Source: Flavobacterium psychrophilum (GTDB lineage Bacteria; Bacteroidota; Bacteroidia; Flavobacteriales; Flavobacteriaceae). Taken from it: a DNA stretch of 64,000 bases. A program made the position numbers and the translations under genes. The stretch covers positions 198,019-262,018 of the forward strand of contig CAMDDB010000002.1 in assembly GCA_945890865.1 (NCBI GenBank), read 5' to 3'. Below the pieces are notes generated by a model that was given only the letters and a program-made list of their open reading frames with translations, did not search any database and was not told the DNA's origin. Below are positions 37,215 to 46,309 of this stretch, piece after piece (position 1 is the stretch's first letter; every line of letters starts with the position of its first letter).

Positions 37215-39284
37215 ATGAAAAAAAGTATTTTAAAAAGTAGCACAAGTATATTGGTTTTATCCATGATACTTTATTCCTGTGGTTCCACGGAAAAAGCCTC
37301 AAATCCTCAACAACCGAATGGCATTAATCAGAATTTCATGGATAAGTCGTTTAATCCAGCCGATAATTTTAATCGCTATGTAAACGGAAGCTGGTTGGAT
37401 AAAACCGAAATTCCAGCCGATAGAACACGTTGGGGAAGCTTTGATGAATTGCGAAAAAATACCGACGACGATGTGATGGTCATTTTAAAAGAAGCCATCA
37501 GCGACAAGACGATTGATCCTAATTCAGATCAAGCCAAAGCCATAAATTTATACAAAACCGTTCTAGATACGGTTAGTAGAAATAAAGCTGGAATCGAACC
37601 TTTGAAACCGTACTTGGCTAAAATTAATGCCGTTCAAAACGCCGATCAATTGGTAGCTTTGTTGGCCGAAATGGAACCCGAAATGGGATTGGGCTTCTTT
37701 GGAAGTTATATCGGAGCCGATGCTAAAAACAGCAATAAAAATGTAGTATATGTTGGTACCGGTAGTTTGGGCTTACCCGATAGAGATTACTATGTTTCTA
37801 ACGCACCCGATAGTAAAGAAAAACGGGAAAAATATGTACTTCACGTGGCAAAAATGTTGCAATTTATGGGAGATTCAGAAGTAGTAGCCAAAGATAATGC
37901 GCAAAAAATACTAGCCTTAGAGACAAAAATGTCTACAGCAACTTTAGATCGCGTTGAGCGAAGAGACCGTAGAAAAACCTACAATCCAATGGCGTTTGCC
38001 GATCTTCAAAAATTAGCACCTACGGTAAAATGGGAGGCTTATTTTACTGCAGTGGGCATAGGAAAAGTAGACTCTTTAGTGGTCTCTCAACCCAAATATA
38101 TTCAAGCGATCGAAACCGTCTTAAAAGAAAATCAAGTAGCCGATTGGAAAGCCTATATGCAATGGACCGCTTTAAGAAGTTCGGCCGGATTACTTTCTAC
38201 GGCTATTGAAAACGCAAATTTTGAATTCTACGGAAAAACATTAACGGGCGCTGTGAAACAGCGTCCAGCAGAAGAAAGAGCTTTAGCAACAGTTAATGGT
38301 AGATTAGGGGAAGCTTTAGGTAAATTATATGTGGCAAAGAAATTTCCACCCGAAGCCAAAGCCAAAGCCCAAGCCATGATTGCTAATGTGATGCAAGCTT
38401 TTGACAAGCGCATCAATAATTTGCCTTGGATGACCAAAGCAACAAAAGAAAACGCAAAAAATAAATTGAATAAATTTCGAGTAAAAATTGGGTATCCTGA
38501 CAAATGGAAAGACTATTCGGCTCTAGAAGTGAAAGCACCAGAACAAGGCGGAACCTATTTTGAAAATTCAAGAATGTATGCCAGATGGAGCCACAAGAAG
38601 AACATTGAAAAAATGGGCAAACCAGTAGACAAAGAAGAATGGGGCATGTCGCCTCAAACGGTAAATGCATATTTTAGCCCAACAAACAACGAAATTGTAT
38701 TTCCAGCCGCTATTTTACAACCGCCATTTTACAATTACAAAGCGGATGAAGCGGTAAATTATGGTGGAATTGGCGCCGTAATTGGGCATGAAATTTCACA
38801 CGGATTTGATGATTCGGGCTCGAGATATAATGCCGATGGTAATCTTGTAAACTGGTGGAGTGAAGACGATTTGAAACAATTTACCACATTAGGAAGTGCC
38901 TTAGCGGATCAATATTCGGCATTAGAGCCGTTACCGGGTATTTTTGTAGATGGTAAATTTACATTAGGGGAAAACATAGGAGATTTAGGGGGCGTTAACG
39001 CGGCCTACGACGGCTTACAAATTTATTTGAAAGCCAATGGAAATCCGGGATTAATTGACAAATTTACTCCAGAGCAACGCTTCTTTATTTCATGGGCTAC
39101 CATTTGGAGAAGTAAAATGCGAGATGAAGCCATAAAAAATCAAGTAAAAACCGATTCGCACTCTCCTGGAATGTATCGTGCCTATGTGCCTTTACAAAAC
39201 GTAGAAGCGTTTTATAAAGCGTTTAACATCCAACCTCAAAACGGAATGTATCTAGCGCCAGATAAGCGTGTAAAAATTTGGTAA
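37215..39284 (+). CDS. M13-family (neprilysin-like) zinc metallopeptidase lipoprotein
   Basis: A 689-residue zinc peptidase. The N-terminus is a lipoprotein signal (LYSCGST), so it is anchored in a membrane and probably faces the periplasm or cell surface. The zinc motif HEISH is at 525-529, and the third ligand Glu586 lies in ENIGDLGG. The upstream NAYFSPTNNEIVFPAAILQPPF and the C-terminal SPGMYRAYVPLQN are also typical, and the length fits full-size M13 enzymes. It lies 3 bp after the T9SS propeller gene and ends at a strong bidirectional terminator. It likely degrades peptides for nutrition. Confidence 0.93.
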   Translation: MKKSILKSSTSILVLSMILYSCGSTEKASNPQQPNGINQNFMDKSFNPADNFNRYVNGSWLDKTEIPADRTRWGSFDELRKNTDDDVMVILKEAISDKTIDPNSDQAKAINLYKTVLDTVSRNKAGIEPLKPYLAKINAVQNADQLVALLAEMEPEMGLGFFGSYIGADAKNSNKNVVYVGTGSLGLPDRDYYVSNAPDSKEKREKYVLHVAKMLQFMGDSEVVAKDNAQKILALETKMSTATLDRVERRDRRKTYNPMAFADLQKLAPTVKWEAYFTAVGIGKVDSLVVSQPKYIQAIETVLKENQVADWKAYMQWTALRSSAGLLSTAIENANFEFYGKTLTGAVKQRPAEERALATVNGRLGEALGKLYVAKKFPPEAKAKAQAMIANVMQAFDKRINNLPWMTKATKENAKNKLNKFRVKIGYPDKWKDYSALEVKAPEQGGTYFENSRMYARWSHKKNIEKMGKPVDKEEWGMSPQTVNAYFSPTNNEIVFPAAILQPPFYNYKADEAVNYGGIGAVIGHEISHGFDDSGSRYNADGNLVNWWSEDDLKQFTTLGSALADQYSALEPLPGIFVDGKFTLGENIGDLGGVNAAYDGLQIYLKANGNPGLIDKFTPEQRFFISWATIWRSKMRDEAIKNQVKTDSHSPGMYRAYVPLQNVEAFYKAFNIQPQNGMYLAPDKRVKIW

Positions 39285-39302
39285 TCCCTTTCAAAAGCAT
39301 AT

Positions 39303-39329
39303 AAAAACCCACCAAATTGGTGGGTTTTT
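39303..39329. terminator. bidirectional intrinsic terminator
   Basis: AAAAACCCACC, loop AAATT, GGTGGGTTTTT: a perfect 11-bp stem between the convergent M13 peptidase and EamA transporter genes. Confidence 0.9.
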
Positions 39330-39360
39330 TGTTTGATACTCTTTTGATTCTTGGCAATAA

Positions 39361-40284
39361 TTATTTTTTCTTAATCGCACGATTTACGATATAAAGGCCC
39401 ATAATTGTAATTATTCCCCCAAAGGCAATCGGAACAGTCAAAGGTTCGTTGAACAAAATATAGCCAAAAAACAAGGCGACCATTGGATTAATATAGGCAT
39501 ATAAACTGCTTATTTCGGTAGGCAAATGTTCCAGGGCATAAATAAATGCAATGAACGTTAATATGGATCCAAAAACCACTAAATATCCTATCGACCACCA
39601 AGAAATCGCTGGAATTGCTGTCAACGGAATCGCAGAGCCGTTCCACACAATAACACTCGAGATTACAAAACTCGAAATTAACATTTGCAATCCCAAACTA
39701 AAGTAGGGGTTAAAATTGGTTTTATTTTCTTTGATATAAATGGAGGACAAGGCCCAAGTAAATGTAGCAATTACAGAAAGTAAAATACCAAAACGAAATT
39801 CGGGTTCTAAAAAATCGTTGAGGTAGTCATAGAAAATGACACAAATTCCAACAAATGCAACGACCAAACCAGCAAAGGCTTTCCAGGATGTTTTTTGTCC
39901 TCGAATCAAACTAATGATCACGATCCAAAGGGGAAAAATGGAACCAATAATTGCCCCCAAACCACTCGAAATATATTTTACACCCCAAGTGCTCAAACCG
40001 TTACTCAACATGAAATTCAACACACTCAAAACCATAATATTGCGCCACTGTCTTTTGTTGGGCCAAGGATGTTTTTGATAGAGAAAGTACAACAAATAAC
40101 ACAAGCCGCCAAAAAGTTGCCGCAAGGCTACCAATTGCATGGGAGGCATGTGTTTGACCCCTTCTTTGGAAGCAATCCAAGTGGTGCCCCAAAAAAAACT
40201 GATCCAAATGAGCGCTAAAATTGGGAGGCCAATTGCGTTTTTCTGCTGCTTGATGTACTTTTGAAATACGCTATAATACGTCAT
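39361..40284 (-). CDS. DMT-superfamily EamA-type transporter
   Basis: A 307-residue inner-membrane protein with ten predicted helices in two EamA repeats, as in the RhaT/YdcZ-like drug/metabolite transporters. The repeat signatures are FFWGTTWIASKEGVKHMPP in the first half and LPTEISSLYAYINPMVALFFG in the second. The start ATG at 40282-40284 overlaps the stop of the upstream oxidoreductase gene by one base (TAATG); a TTG two codons earlier is less likely. The substrate is unknown. Confidence 0.88.
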   Translation of the reverse strand: MTYYSVFQKYIKQQKNAIGLPILALIWISFFWGTTWIASKEGVKHMPPMQLVALRQLFGGLCYLLYFLYQKHPWPNKRQWRNIMVLSVLNFMLSNGLSTWGVKYISSGLGAIIGSIFPLWIVIISLIRGQKTSWKAFAGLVVAFVGICVIFYDYLNDFLEPEFRFGILLSVIATFTWALSSIYIKENKTNFNPYFSLGLQMLISSFVISSVIVWNGSAIPLTAIPAISWWSIGYLVVFGSILTFIAFIYALEHLPTEISSLYAYINPMVALFFGYILFNEPLTVPIAFGGIITIMGLYIVNRAIKKK

Positions 40285-41114
40285 TACCAAATTTCTTTTT
40301 GGAACGAATAATCTAAAATCGTTTCCACTTTTTTACTGGAAATAATTTTTCCTTTCGATTTAGGATCTTCAACAAAGTTGGGTAAGGGTAAATTAAATTG
40401 TTGCGCTTTTTTTTGATAATAGTTTTTCCGAGTGGGATGTTGTGGTGCTACAGCGTTAAATGTTTCCCCCCATTTGTCTATATAAGCAAAGTCAAGAGCT
40501 TTTATTATAATGCCAATGCAATCTTCTCTTTGAATCAAGTTCACCGGACCATCCGGATTTTCAATTTGGGTTCTTCCCGCTAAGAATTTGATGGGATGAC
40601 GATCCTCTCCAAGTAAACCTCCAAAGCGGATGACCGTAGTTTTAAAATGGATATTCGATTGTAAAAGTTTTTCGGAAAGTACTAATTGTCTCCCACTTTC
40701 GGTATCAGGATGAGTTTGGGTAGATTCTGTATATTCTATTATCGGAAATCGATCACCATACACCGATGTTGAACTCACAAACAGCACTTTTTGAATGCCA
40801 GATTTTTCGATGTAAGGAATAAGGATTTTCATTTTATTTATGAAAGTCATTTCTTCTGAAGATAATATTTCTTTTCGCAATCCCGGAGGAATTGCAATAA
40901 TTAAGACATCCGTTTCATGGAGAAAATCCGAAACATTTCCAATTATTTTCTGTTCGTTCAATTGAATTTGAAACGGCATAATTTCAGCCTCCTTTAAAGT
41001 TTTTAATTTTGTAGCTGAAGTGGTTGAACCTTTTACATTGTATCCTTTTGACAACAGTGATTTTGCCAATGGTAATCCGAACCAACCACAACCTAGAATA
41101 GTTATGAAATTCAT
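40284..41114 (-). CDS. NAD(P)-dependent epimerase/oxidoreductase, YeeZ-like
   Basis: A 276-residue Rossmann-fold protein of the extended SDR group. The nucleotide-binding motif is ILGCGWFGLPLAKSL. A YxxxK catalytic pair of ordinary SDRs is not clear, which is common in the YeeZ-like subgroup. SSTSVYG and VIRFGGLLGEDRHP match NAD-dependent epimerase-like proteins. It overlaps the upstream zinc-ribbon gene by 4 bp (ATGA type) and the downstream transporter by 1 bp, so the three form one operon. The reaction is unknown. Confidence 0.83.
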   Translation of the reverse strand: MNFITILGCGWFGLPLAKSLLSKGYNVKGSTTSATKLKTLKEAEIMPFQIQLNEQKIIGNVSDFLHETDVLIIAIPPGLRKEILSSEEMTFINKMKILIPYIEKSGIQKVLFVSSTSVYGDRFPIIEYTESTQTHPDTESGRQLVLSEKLLQSNIHFKTTVIRFGGLLGEDRHPIKFLAGRTQIENPDGPVNLIQREDCIGIIIKALDFAYIDKWGETFNAVAPQHPTRKNYYQKKAQQFNLPLPNFVEDPKSKGKIISSKKVETILDYSFQKEIW

Positions 41115-41473
41115 ATCAATTTCTTTTTTACTAAAATACAGTAATTATTTTTTAACTCCATATAGCCATAATCATACATAAAATAATAGGTATTTCCTGT
41201 TTTGGTTTTAAATATAGAAGTACAGTAATCAAAATCAAAACCTTTGTTAGCCATTTTGTTTCGGGCTATTTTGGTTTTTCCTTCAGAATTTATAGCACAC
41301 AAGATACGGTAATTTTTGCGTAATTTATTGTTAATGTTGCGCATCAAATTGGTTTGATCTTTGTTCATTTTATTGTTGAACGCATTTCGGCAACTGTCGC
41401 CACAAAACTTTTTGTCTTCGCGGCCAATAATTTTATCGCCGCATTCTAAACAAGATTTATTCATAATAGTCAT
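41111..41473 (-). CDS. small zinc-ribbon protein of unknown function
   Basis: A 120-residue cytoplasmic protein. The N-terminus carries a four-Cys zinc-ribbon pattern: CLECGDKIIGREDKKFCGDSC (Cys-x2-Cys, then Cys-x3-Cys). A basic helix (NAFNNKMNKDQTNLMRNINNK) and a compact C-terminal part (YYFMYDYGYMELKNNYCIL) follow. It resembles uncharacterised Flavobacterium proteins. It is the first gene of an overlapping three-gene operon with the YeeZ-like oxidoreductase and EamA transporter. There are two possible ATG starts three codons apart. Nucleic-acid or protein binding is plausible, but no function is claimed. Confidence 0.75.
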   Translation of the reverse strand: MTIMNKSCLECGDKIIGREDKKFCGDSCRNAFNNKMNKDQTNLMRNINNKLRKNYRILCAINSEGKTKIARNKMANKGFDFDYCTSIFKTKTGNTYYFMYDYGYMELKNNYCILVKKKLI

Positions 41474-41688
41474 TTTAGGAGGAACGAATAAAAATAAACA
41501 AAAAATAGGGAAAAGCGAATAATTTTTAATTTTTTTCCATTTTCAAACGATTACAATTAGTTACAATCGAATGTAAATAGATAACTACCGATTAATAAGT
41601 TTGCTTCTAAACAAATTTGTATTTAGAATTAGCAAATTAGTTTTGATCCAATTCTTTCGACAAAAGCAACATTAAATTTTTACACGCC

Positions 41689-42009
41689 ATGAAAAACAAA
41701 GTACAATTGATCGGCCATGTTGGCCAAGAACCAGAAGTAAAAACAGTAAACAACAAAAAAGTAGCGAATCTTACCATAGCTACTAATGATTTCTATTACA
41801 ATGAAAAAGGTGATAAAGTAGAACAGACCGAATGGCATCGCATAACCGCTTGGGGCAAAACAGCAGAAGTCATTGAAAAATATGTCACTAAAGGTAAAGA
41901 AATTGCTGTTGAAGGAAAACTAACCCACAGGAGTTACGACGATAAAGACGGTATTAAGCGCTATGTTACCGAAATTCTTGTTCTTGAGTTGTTATTGTTA
42001 GGAAAGTAA
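41689..42009 (+). CDS. single-stranded DNA-binding protein, short form
   Basis: A 106-residue OB-fold SSB. The N-terminal MKNKVQLIGHVGQEPEVK, EWHRITAWGKTAEV and GKEIAVEGKLTHRSYDDKDG match the SSB family. The protein stops straight after the OB fold (LLLLGK), so it lacks both the flexible linker and the acidic C-terminal tail that recruits replication and repair proteins. It is therefore probably a second, specialised SSB, with a full-length one elsewhere in the genome. It is monocistronic, with about 215 bp of upstream non-coding DNA and a strong terminator after it. Confidence 0.9.
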   Translation: MKNKVQLIGHVGQEPEVKTVNNKKVANLTIATNDFYYNEKGDKVEQTEWHRITAWGKTAEVIEKYVTKGKEIAVEGKLTHRSYDDKDGIKRYVTEILVLELLLLGK

Positions 42010-42028
42010 TTTCCAAATTTGGTTCCTT

Positions 42029-42052
42029 AAACCACTGAGCAATCAGTGGTTT
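42029..42052. terminator. intrinsic terminator
   Basis: AAACCACTGA, loop GCAA, TCAGTGGTTT followed by more T: a perfect 10-bp stem between the ssb gene and the convergent HAD gene. Confidence 0.88.
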
Positions 42053-42083
42053 TTTTGTTTAATTTGGCCTGTCTTTTTTTCCT

Positions 42084-42770
42084 TTATTTGAGTAAGGGTA
42101 AAATCTCTGTAATATTGCTAAACGATTTGAAATTATCGTGTTCAATTTCAAAATCAATTTTTTCATATTCCCAAGTAGAATGGTAGGGAATGTGAATGGC
42201 ATGTCCGCCACAATTTAAAATGGGTAAAATATCTGATTTCAAAGAGTTGCCAATCATCAGAAAATCTTTAGGTTGGCAGTCTAAACGGCTCAGCATTTTT
42301 TGGTAATCCAATTCGGTTTTATCGCTCATCACTTCAATATGATGAAAATAGGTTCCAATTCCCGAATCGTGTAATTTGCGATGCTGATCTTTTAAATCGC
42401 CTTTTGTGGCTACGACCAATTTATATTTTCCTTGTAATTGTTCTAAAACTTCGGTAATGTTTGGAAGTAATTCCACCGGCTTTTGTAATAAATCTTTTCC
42501 TATGGTTAAAATTTGTTCAATCCCTTTCCCCGAAATTTGATGATTAGTCAATTCCAAAGCGGTTTCAATCATGGATAGCGTAAACGCTTTGATACCAAAA
42601 CCATACAATGGTAAATTGTGGACTTGATGATTCAAAATCAAACCCAGTATTTCTTGATGCGAAGCATAATCCTGAAACAACATACAAAAGCGTTCTTGTG
42701 CCTCATCAAAAAAAGGCTCGTTGTGCCAAAGGGTGTCGTCAGCATCGAATGCGATTATTTTTGGGTTCAT
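42084..42770 (-). CDS. HAD-superfamily hydrolase
   Basis: A 228-residue phosphatase-like protein. Motif I is AFDADDTLWHNE with the nucleophile Asp, motif II is VATKGD, and the later motifs are MSDKTELDYQKML and MIGNSLKSDILP. A helical cap sits between motifs I and II, as in subclass I HADs (phosphoglycolate phosphatase/YjjG-like). The substrate is unknown. The gene starts 1 bp after the metG stop, so it is likely co-transcribed with it. Confidence 0.88.
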   Translation of the reverse strand: MNPKIIAFDADDTLWHNEPFFDEAQERFCMLFQDYASHQEILGLILNHQVHNLPLYGFGIKAFTLSMIETALELTNHQISGKGIEQILTIGKDLLQKPVELLPNITEVLEQLQGKYKLVVATKGDLKDQHRKLHDSGIGTYFHHIEVMSDKTELDYQKMLSRLDCQPKDFLMIGNSLKSDILPILNCGGHAIHIPYHSTWEYEKIDFEIEHDNFKSFSNITEILPLLK

Positions 42771-42771
42771 A

Positions 42772-44844
42772 TTAAGATATCATTGCACCATTAATCACAC
42801 CTTCAGCATCTGGATTTACGAAAACCAATTTGCCTTCCGCAGTGTTGGTTAACAACAACATGCCTTCGCTTTCTACGCCACGTAAGGATCTTGGCGCTAG
42901 ATTCACTAAAACTGTTACGCGTTTTCCGATGATTTCTTCAGGCGTAAAATGCTCAGCAATTCCAGAAACGATCGTTCTTACATCAATTCCAGTATCTACT
43001 TTTAACACTAATAATTTATTAGCTTTTGGCATTTTTTCGGCTTCAATAATCGTTCCGATTCGTAAATCTATTTTGGCAAAATCTTCAAAAGTGATGATTT
43101 CTTTTTGCGGTTCAGCTTTTGCGTTTTCCACTTGATTGGCGGTTTTAGTTGCTTCTAATTTGTCAATTTGTTTCTGAATTTCGGCATCTTCTATTTGGGC
43201 AAACAAAATCTCAGCTTGACCAATTTGATGGCCAGGTTTTGTAAAATTCCAATTTTCAAATTCTAAATTCCAATTATTGACATTAATCTGTAAAATGTTG
43301 CATAATTTAGCAGATGTGAACGGTAAAAACGGTTCAGAAAGTATCGCTAATGCAGAAGCAATTTGAAGTGCTACATACATTTGAGTTTGTACTCGTTCCG
43401 GATTTTCTTTTATCATTTTCCAAGGTTCTTCGTCGGCTAAATATTTATTTCCTAAACGGGCCACATTCATTAATTCGCCAAGCGCTTCTCGAAACCGATA
43501 CCGTTCAATCGAACTTGAAATTACCGCTGGATAGGCTTTTAATTCGGCTAAAGTTTGCTCGTCAACTTCCGAAAATTCGTTTGGTGTAGGAACAATTCCG
43601 TTGTAATATTTATGGGTTAACACCACCACACGATTGATGAAGTTTCCAAAAATCGCCGCTAATTCATTATTATTTCTGGCTTGAAAATCTTTCCAGGTGA
43701 AGTCGTTGTCTTTGGTTTCTGGTGCATTTGCCGTTAACGCATAACGTAACGAATCTTGTTTTTCTGGGAAATCGAGTAAATATTCGTGCAACCAAACGGC
43801 CCAATTTTTTGAAGTCGATAATTTGTTGCCTTCTAAATTCAAGAATTCATTGGCCGGAACATTATCGGGTAAAATATAACTTCCTTCTGCCTTTAGCATC
43901 GCAGGAAAAATGATACAATGGAATACAATATTGTCTTTTCCAATAAAATGTACCAGTTTTGTGTTGGCATCTTTCCAATACGGTTCCCAATCTTTTCCTT
44001 CTCGTGCGGCCCATTCTTTGGTAGAAGAAATGTAGCCAATAGGGGCATCAAACCAAACGTATAATTTTTTTCCTTCGGCACCTGCTACCGGAACATCGAT
44101 TCCCCAATCTAAATCACGGGTAACAGCTCTAGGTTCTAAACCAGCATCGATCCAAGATTTTACCTGTCCATATACATTGGGTTTCCAATCGTTTTTATGA
44201 CCTTCTAATATCCATTCTCTCAAGAAAGATTCGTAACGATTTAAAGGTAAAAACCAGTGTTTAGTTGCTTTTAAAATTGGCGTTTCACCGGTTATGGTTG
44301 ATTTCGGATTGATTAAATCAGTGGCGTTTAAAGTCGAACCACATTTTTCACATTGGTCGCCATACGCTTCAGGGTTGTCGCACTTTGGACAAGTTCCTGT
44401 TACGAAACGGTCGGCCAAAAATTGATCGGCTTTGGCATCATATAATTGTTCGGTAGTTTCCTCAATAAAATCGCCATTATCATATAATTTTTTGAAAAAT
44501 TCCGAAGCCGTTTTGTGATGAATTGCCGAGGAGGTTCTCGAATAATTGTCAAAAGAAATTCCAAAATCAATAAACGACTGACGAATTATTCCATCGTATT
44601 TATCAATTACTTGTTGCGGCGTGATGCCTTCTTTCTTGGCTTTCATGGAAATCGCAACCCCATGTTCATCGCTTCCACAGATAAAAGCTACATCTTTTCC
44701 TTGCAAACGCAAATAACGCGCATAAATATCTGAAGGCACATAAACACCTGCTAAATGACCTATATGAATGGGGCCATTCGTGTATGGCAAAGCAGCTGTT
44801 ACAGTATATCGTTTGGTCTCGTTTTGAGTTGGATTTTCAATCAT
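42772..44844 (-). CDS. metG: methionyl-tRNA synthetase
   Basis: MetG, 690 residues, charges tRNA(Met). The HIGH signature is [14 protein letters not shown], the KMSKS loop is read as [10 protein letters not shown], and the zinc knuckle region has [18 protein letters not shown]. After the anticodon-binding domain comes a C-terminal tRNA-binding (OB) domain from about residue 585 ([16 protein letters not shown]), which also helps dimerisation. The ATG at 44842-44844 is chosen over a TTG three codons upstream. A minus-strand TATTTTTG at 44863-44870 may be the -7 box. It is divergent from the LD-carboxypeptidase gene. Confidence 0.97.
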   Translation of the reverse strand: MIENPTQNETKRYTVTAALPYTNGPIHIGHLAGVYVPSDIYARYLRLQGKDVAFICGSDEHGVAISMKAKKEGITPQQVIDKYDGIIRQSFIDFGISFDNYSRTSSAIHHKTASEFFKKLYDNGDFIEETTEQLYDAKADQFLADRFVTGTCPKCDNPEAYGDQCEKCGSTLNATDLINPKSTITGETPILKATKHWFLPLNRYESFLREWILEGHKNDWKPNVYGQVKSWIDAGLEPRAVTRDLDWGIDVPVAGAEGKKLYVWFDAPIGYISSTKEWAAREGKDWEPYWKDANTKLVHFIGKDNIVFHCIIFPAMLKAEGSYILPDNVPANEFLNLEGNKLSTSKNWAVWLHEYLLDFPEKQDSLRYALTANAPETKDNDFTWKDFQARNNNELAAIFGNFINRVVVLTHKYYNGIVPTPNEFSEVDEQTLAELKAYPAVISSSIERYRFREALGELMNVARLGNKYLADEEPWKMIKENPERVQTQMYVALQIASALAILSEPFLPFTSAKLCNILQINVNNWNLEFENWNFTKPGHQIGQAEILFAQIEDAEIQKQIDKLEATKTANQVENAKAEPQKEIITFEDFAKIDLRIGTIIEAEKMPKANKLLVLKVDTGIDVRTIVSGIAEHFTPEEIIGKRVTVLVNLAPRSLRGVESEGMLLLTNTAEGKLVFVNPDAEGVINGAMIS

Positions 44845-44943
44845 TGTAATCAATTATTTGGACAAAAATAATTCATTTGACAGGAATAGACGAATTTTTC
44901 TGATCAAATTCCTTATTTTTGAATGCTTATTTTTAATACAGTT

Positions 44944-45840
44944 ATGATAACACCTCCCTTTTTAAAACCCGGCGATACCGTAGCCATAGTTTGTACAGCA
45001 CGAAAATTTTCCGCAGAAGAGGCAAAACCTGCCATTGAATTACTAAAATCTTGGGGATTACAAGTAAGATTAGGCAATACAATTGGTTTAGATAATTACC
45101 AACTGGGAGGTACTGATGCTGAGCGGGCCGCAGATTTTCAAGAAATGATGGATGATGAAAACATTAAAGCGATTTGGTGCGCACGCGGGGGTTATGGTAC
45201 GGTTCGAATTATTGATGCCTTGGACTTTACTCAATTTAAGAAGCTCCCTAAGTGGATTATTGGATTTTCGGATGTTACGGTTTTACACAGTCAGTTGCAT
45301 GTAGAGCGAGTGGCCACGATGCATGCGATAATGCCGTTTACGGTGCCAAAAGCCCCTGAAGAAGTAAAAGAAACCCTTCGTAAAGCTTTATTCGGCGAAT
45401 CGGTTTCCTATACCATTCCTTCAAAAGCGTATGATGTAAAAGGGACGGCATCGGGTGAATTAGTAGGTGGGAATATCTCCATTTTAAACAGTTTATTAGG
45501 TTCAAAATCATCGATTGACACCGGTGGCAAAATCCTATTTATTGAAGATTTAGACGAATATTTATACCACATCGACCGAATGATGTATAATTTAAAACGC
45601 AACGGTTATTTTGATAAAGTAAAAGGAATTGTGGTGGGAAGCATGTCTGATATGCATGATAATGAAATTCCGTTTGGCCAAAATGAAGTTCAAATAATCA
45701 CCGCAATTGCCTCAGAATATCGGATTCCAATTGTTTTTGAATTTCCTGCGGGACATCAAGTGGATAATCGCCCCTTACTTTTAGGAAAACAAGTTGATTT
45801 TGAAGTTAATGAAAAAGAAGTTACACTTAAATTTCATTAA
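44944..45840 (+). CDS. LD-carboxypeptidase (S66 family)
   Basis: A 298-residue cytoplasmic peptidase of the muramoyl-tetrapeptide carboxypeptidase family, which removes the terminal D-Ala from recycled peptidoglycan tetrapeptides. The nucleophile Ser region is IIGFSDVTVLH, and the Glu and His of the triad lie in FIEDLDEYLYHIDRM and EFPAGHQVDNRPLLLG. The ATG at 44944 is preferred over one seven codons upstream, because the conserved family start is PPFLKPGDTVAIV. It is followed after 41 bp by the YraN gene. Confidence 0.93.
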   Translation: MITPPFLKPGDTVAIVCTARKFSAEEAKPAIELLKSWGLQVRLGNTIGLDNYQLGGTDAERAADFQEMMDDENIKAIWCARGGYGTVRIIDALDFTQFKKLPKWIIGFSDVTVLHSQLHVERVATMHAIMPFTVPKAPEEVKETLRKALFGESVSYTIPSKAYDVKGTASGELVGGNISILNSLLGSKSSIDTGGKILFIEDLDEYLYHIDRMMYNLKRNGYFDKVKGIVVGSMSDMHDNEIPFGQNEVQIITAIASEYRIPIVFEFPAGHQVDNRPLLLGKQVDFEVNEKEVTLKFH

Positions 45841-45881
45841 AATTAGCAGATCTATTCATTGATAATTGACGCTTTGAACAA

Positions 45882-46241
45882 ATGGCTACACACAACGATT
45901 TAGGAAAACTTGGGGAGAAAATGGCCGTTGATTTTTTGATCCAAAAGGGTCATGTAATTTTAGAGACCAACTGGGTTTTTGACAAAGCAGAAGTTGATAT
46001 CATTGCACAAAAAGGCACAGTTTTAGTCGTAGTTGAAGTCAAAACGCGATCGTCATCAACCTTTGGCTTGCCGCAAGAATTTGTGAAACCAAAAAAAATC
46101 CAACTCTTAGTAAAAGCCATTAATGAATATGTCAATCGGAAAGCGCTACAAGTTGACGTTCGATTTGATATTATTGCGATACATAAAGAGGCGTCAAATT
46201 TTGTGCTGGAACATATCGAAGACGCCTTTCATTATTTTTAA
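45882..46241 (+). CDS. YraN/UPF0102-family endonuclease-like protein
   Basis: A 119-residue protein with a PD-(D/E)xK-like nuclease fold. The N-terminal LGKLGEKMAVDFLIQKGH, the metal-site DKAEVDIIAQKG and the VVVEVKTRSSSTFG segment (E-x-K) are the family hallmarks. YraN proteins are nearly universal but their role is unsettled; links to DNA repair or recombination are suspected. It lies just downstream of the LD-carboxypeptidase gene on the same strand. Confidence 0.92.
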   Translation: MATHNDLGKLGEKMAVDFLIQKGHVILETNWVFDKAEVDIIAQKGTVLVVVEVKTRSSSTFGLPQEFVKPKKIQLLVKAINEYVNRKALQVDVRFDIIAIHKEASNFVLEHIEDAFHYF

Positions 46242-46249
46242 TGTTATAT

Positions 46250-46281
46250 TTGTAACAAAATGTTTTTATTTGGTATATTTG
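46250..46281 (+). promoter_or_regulatory. Bacteroidota-type promoter for the ACT-like protein gene
   Basis: TTG (46250-46252), a 21-bp spacer and TATATTTG (46274-46281) lie 28 bp before the start codon. A second TATATTTG at 46245-46252 overlaps the -33 part, so two start sites are possible. Confidence 0.55.
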
Positions 46282-46309
46282 CCCCCTTCAATCCATAAAA
46301 CAATCTTTC

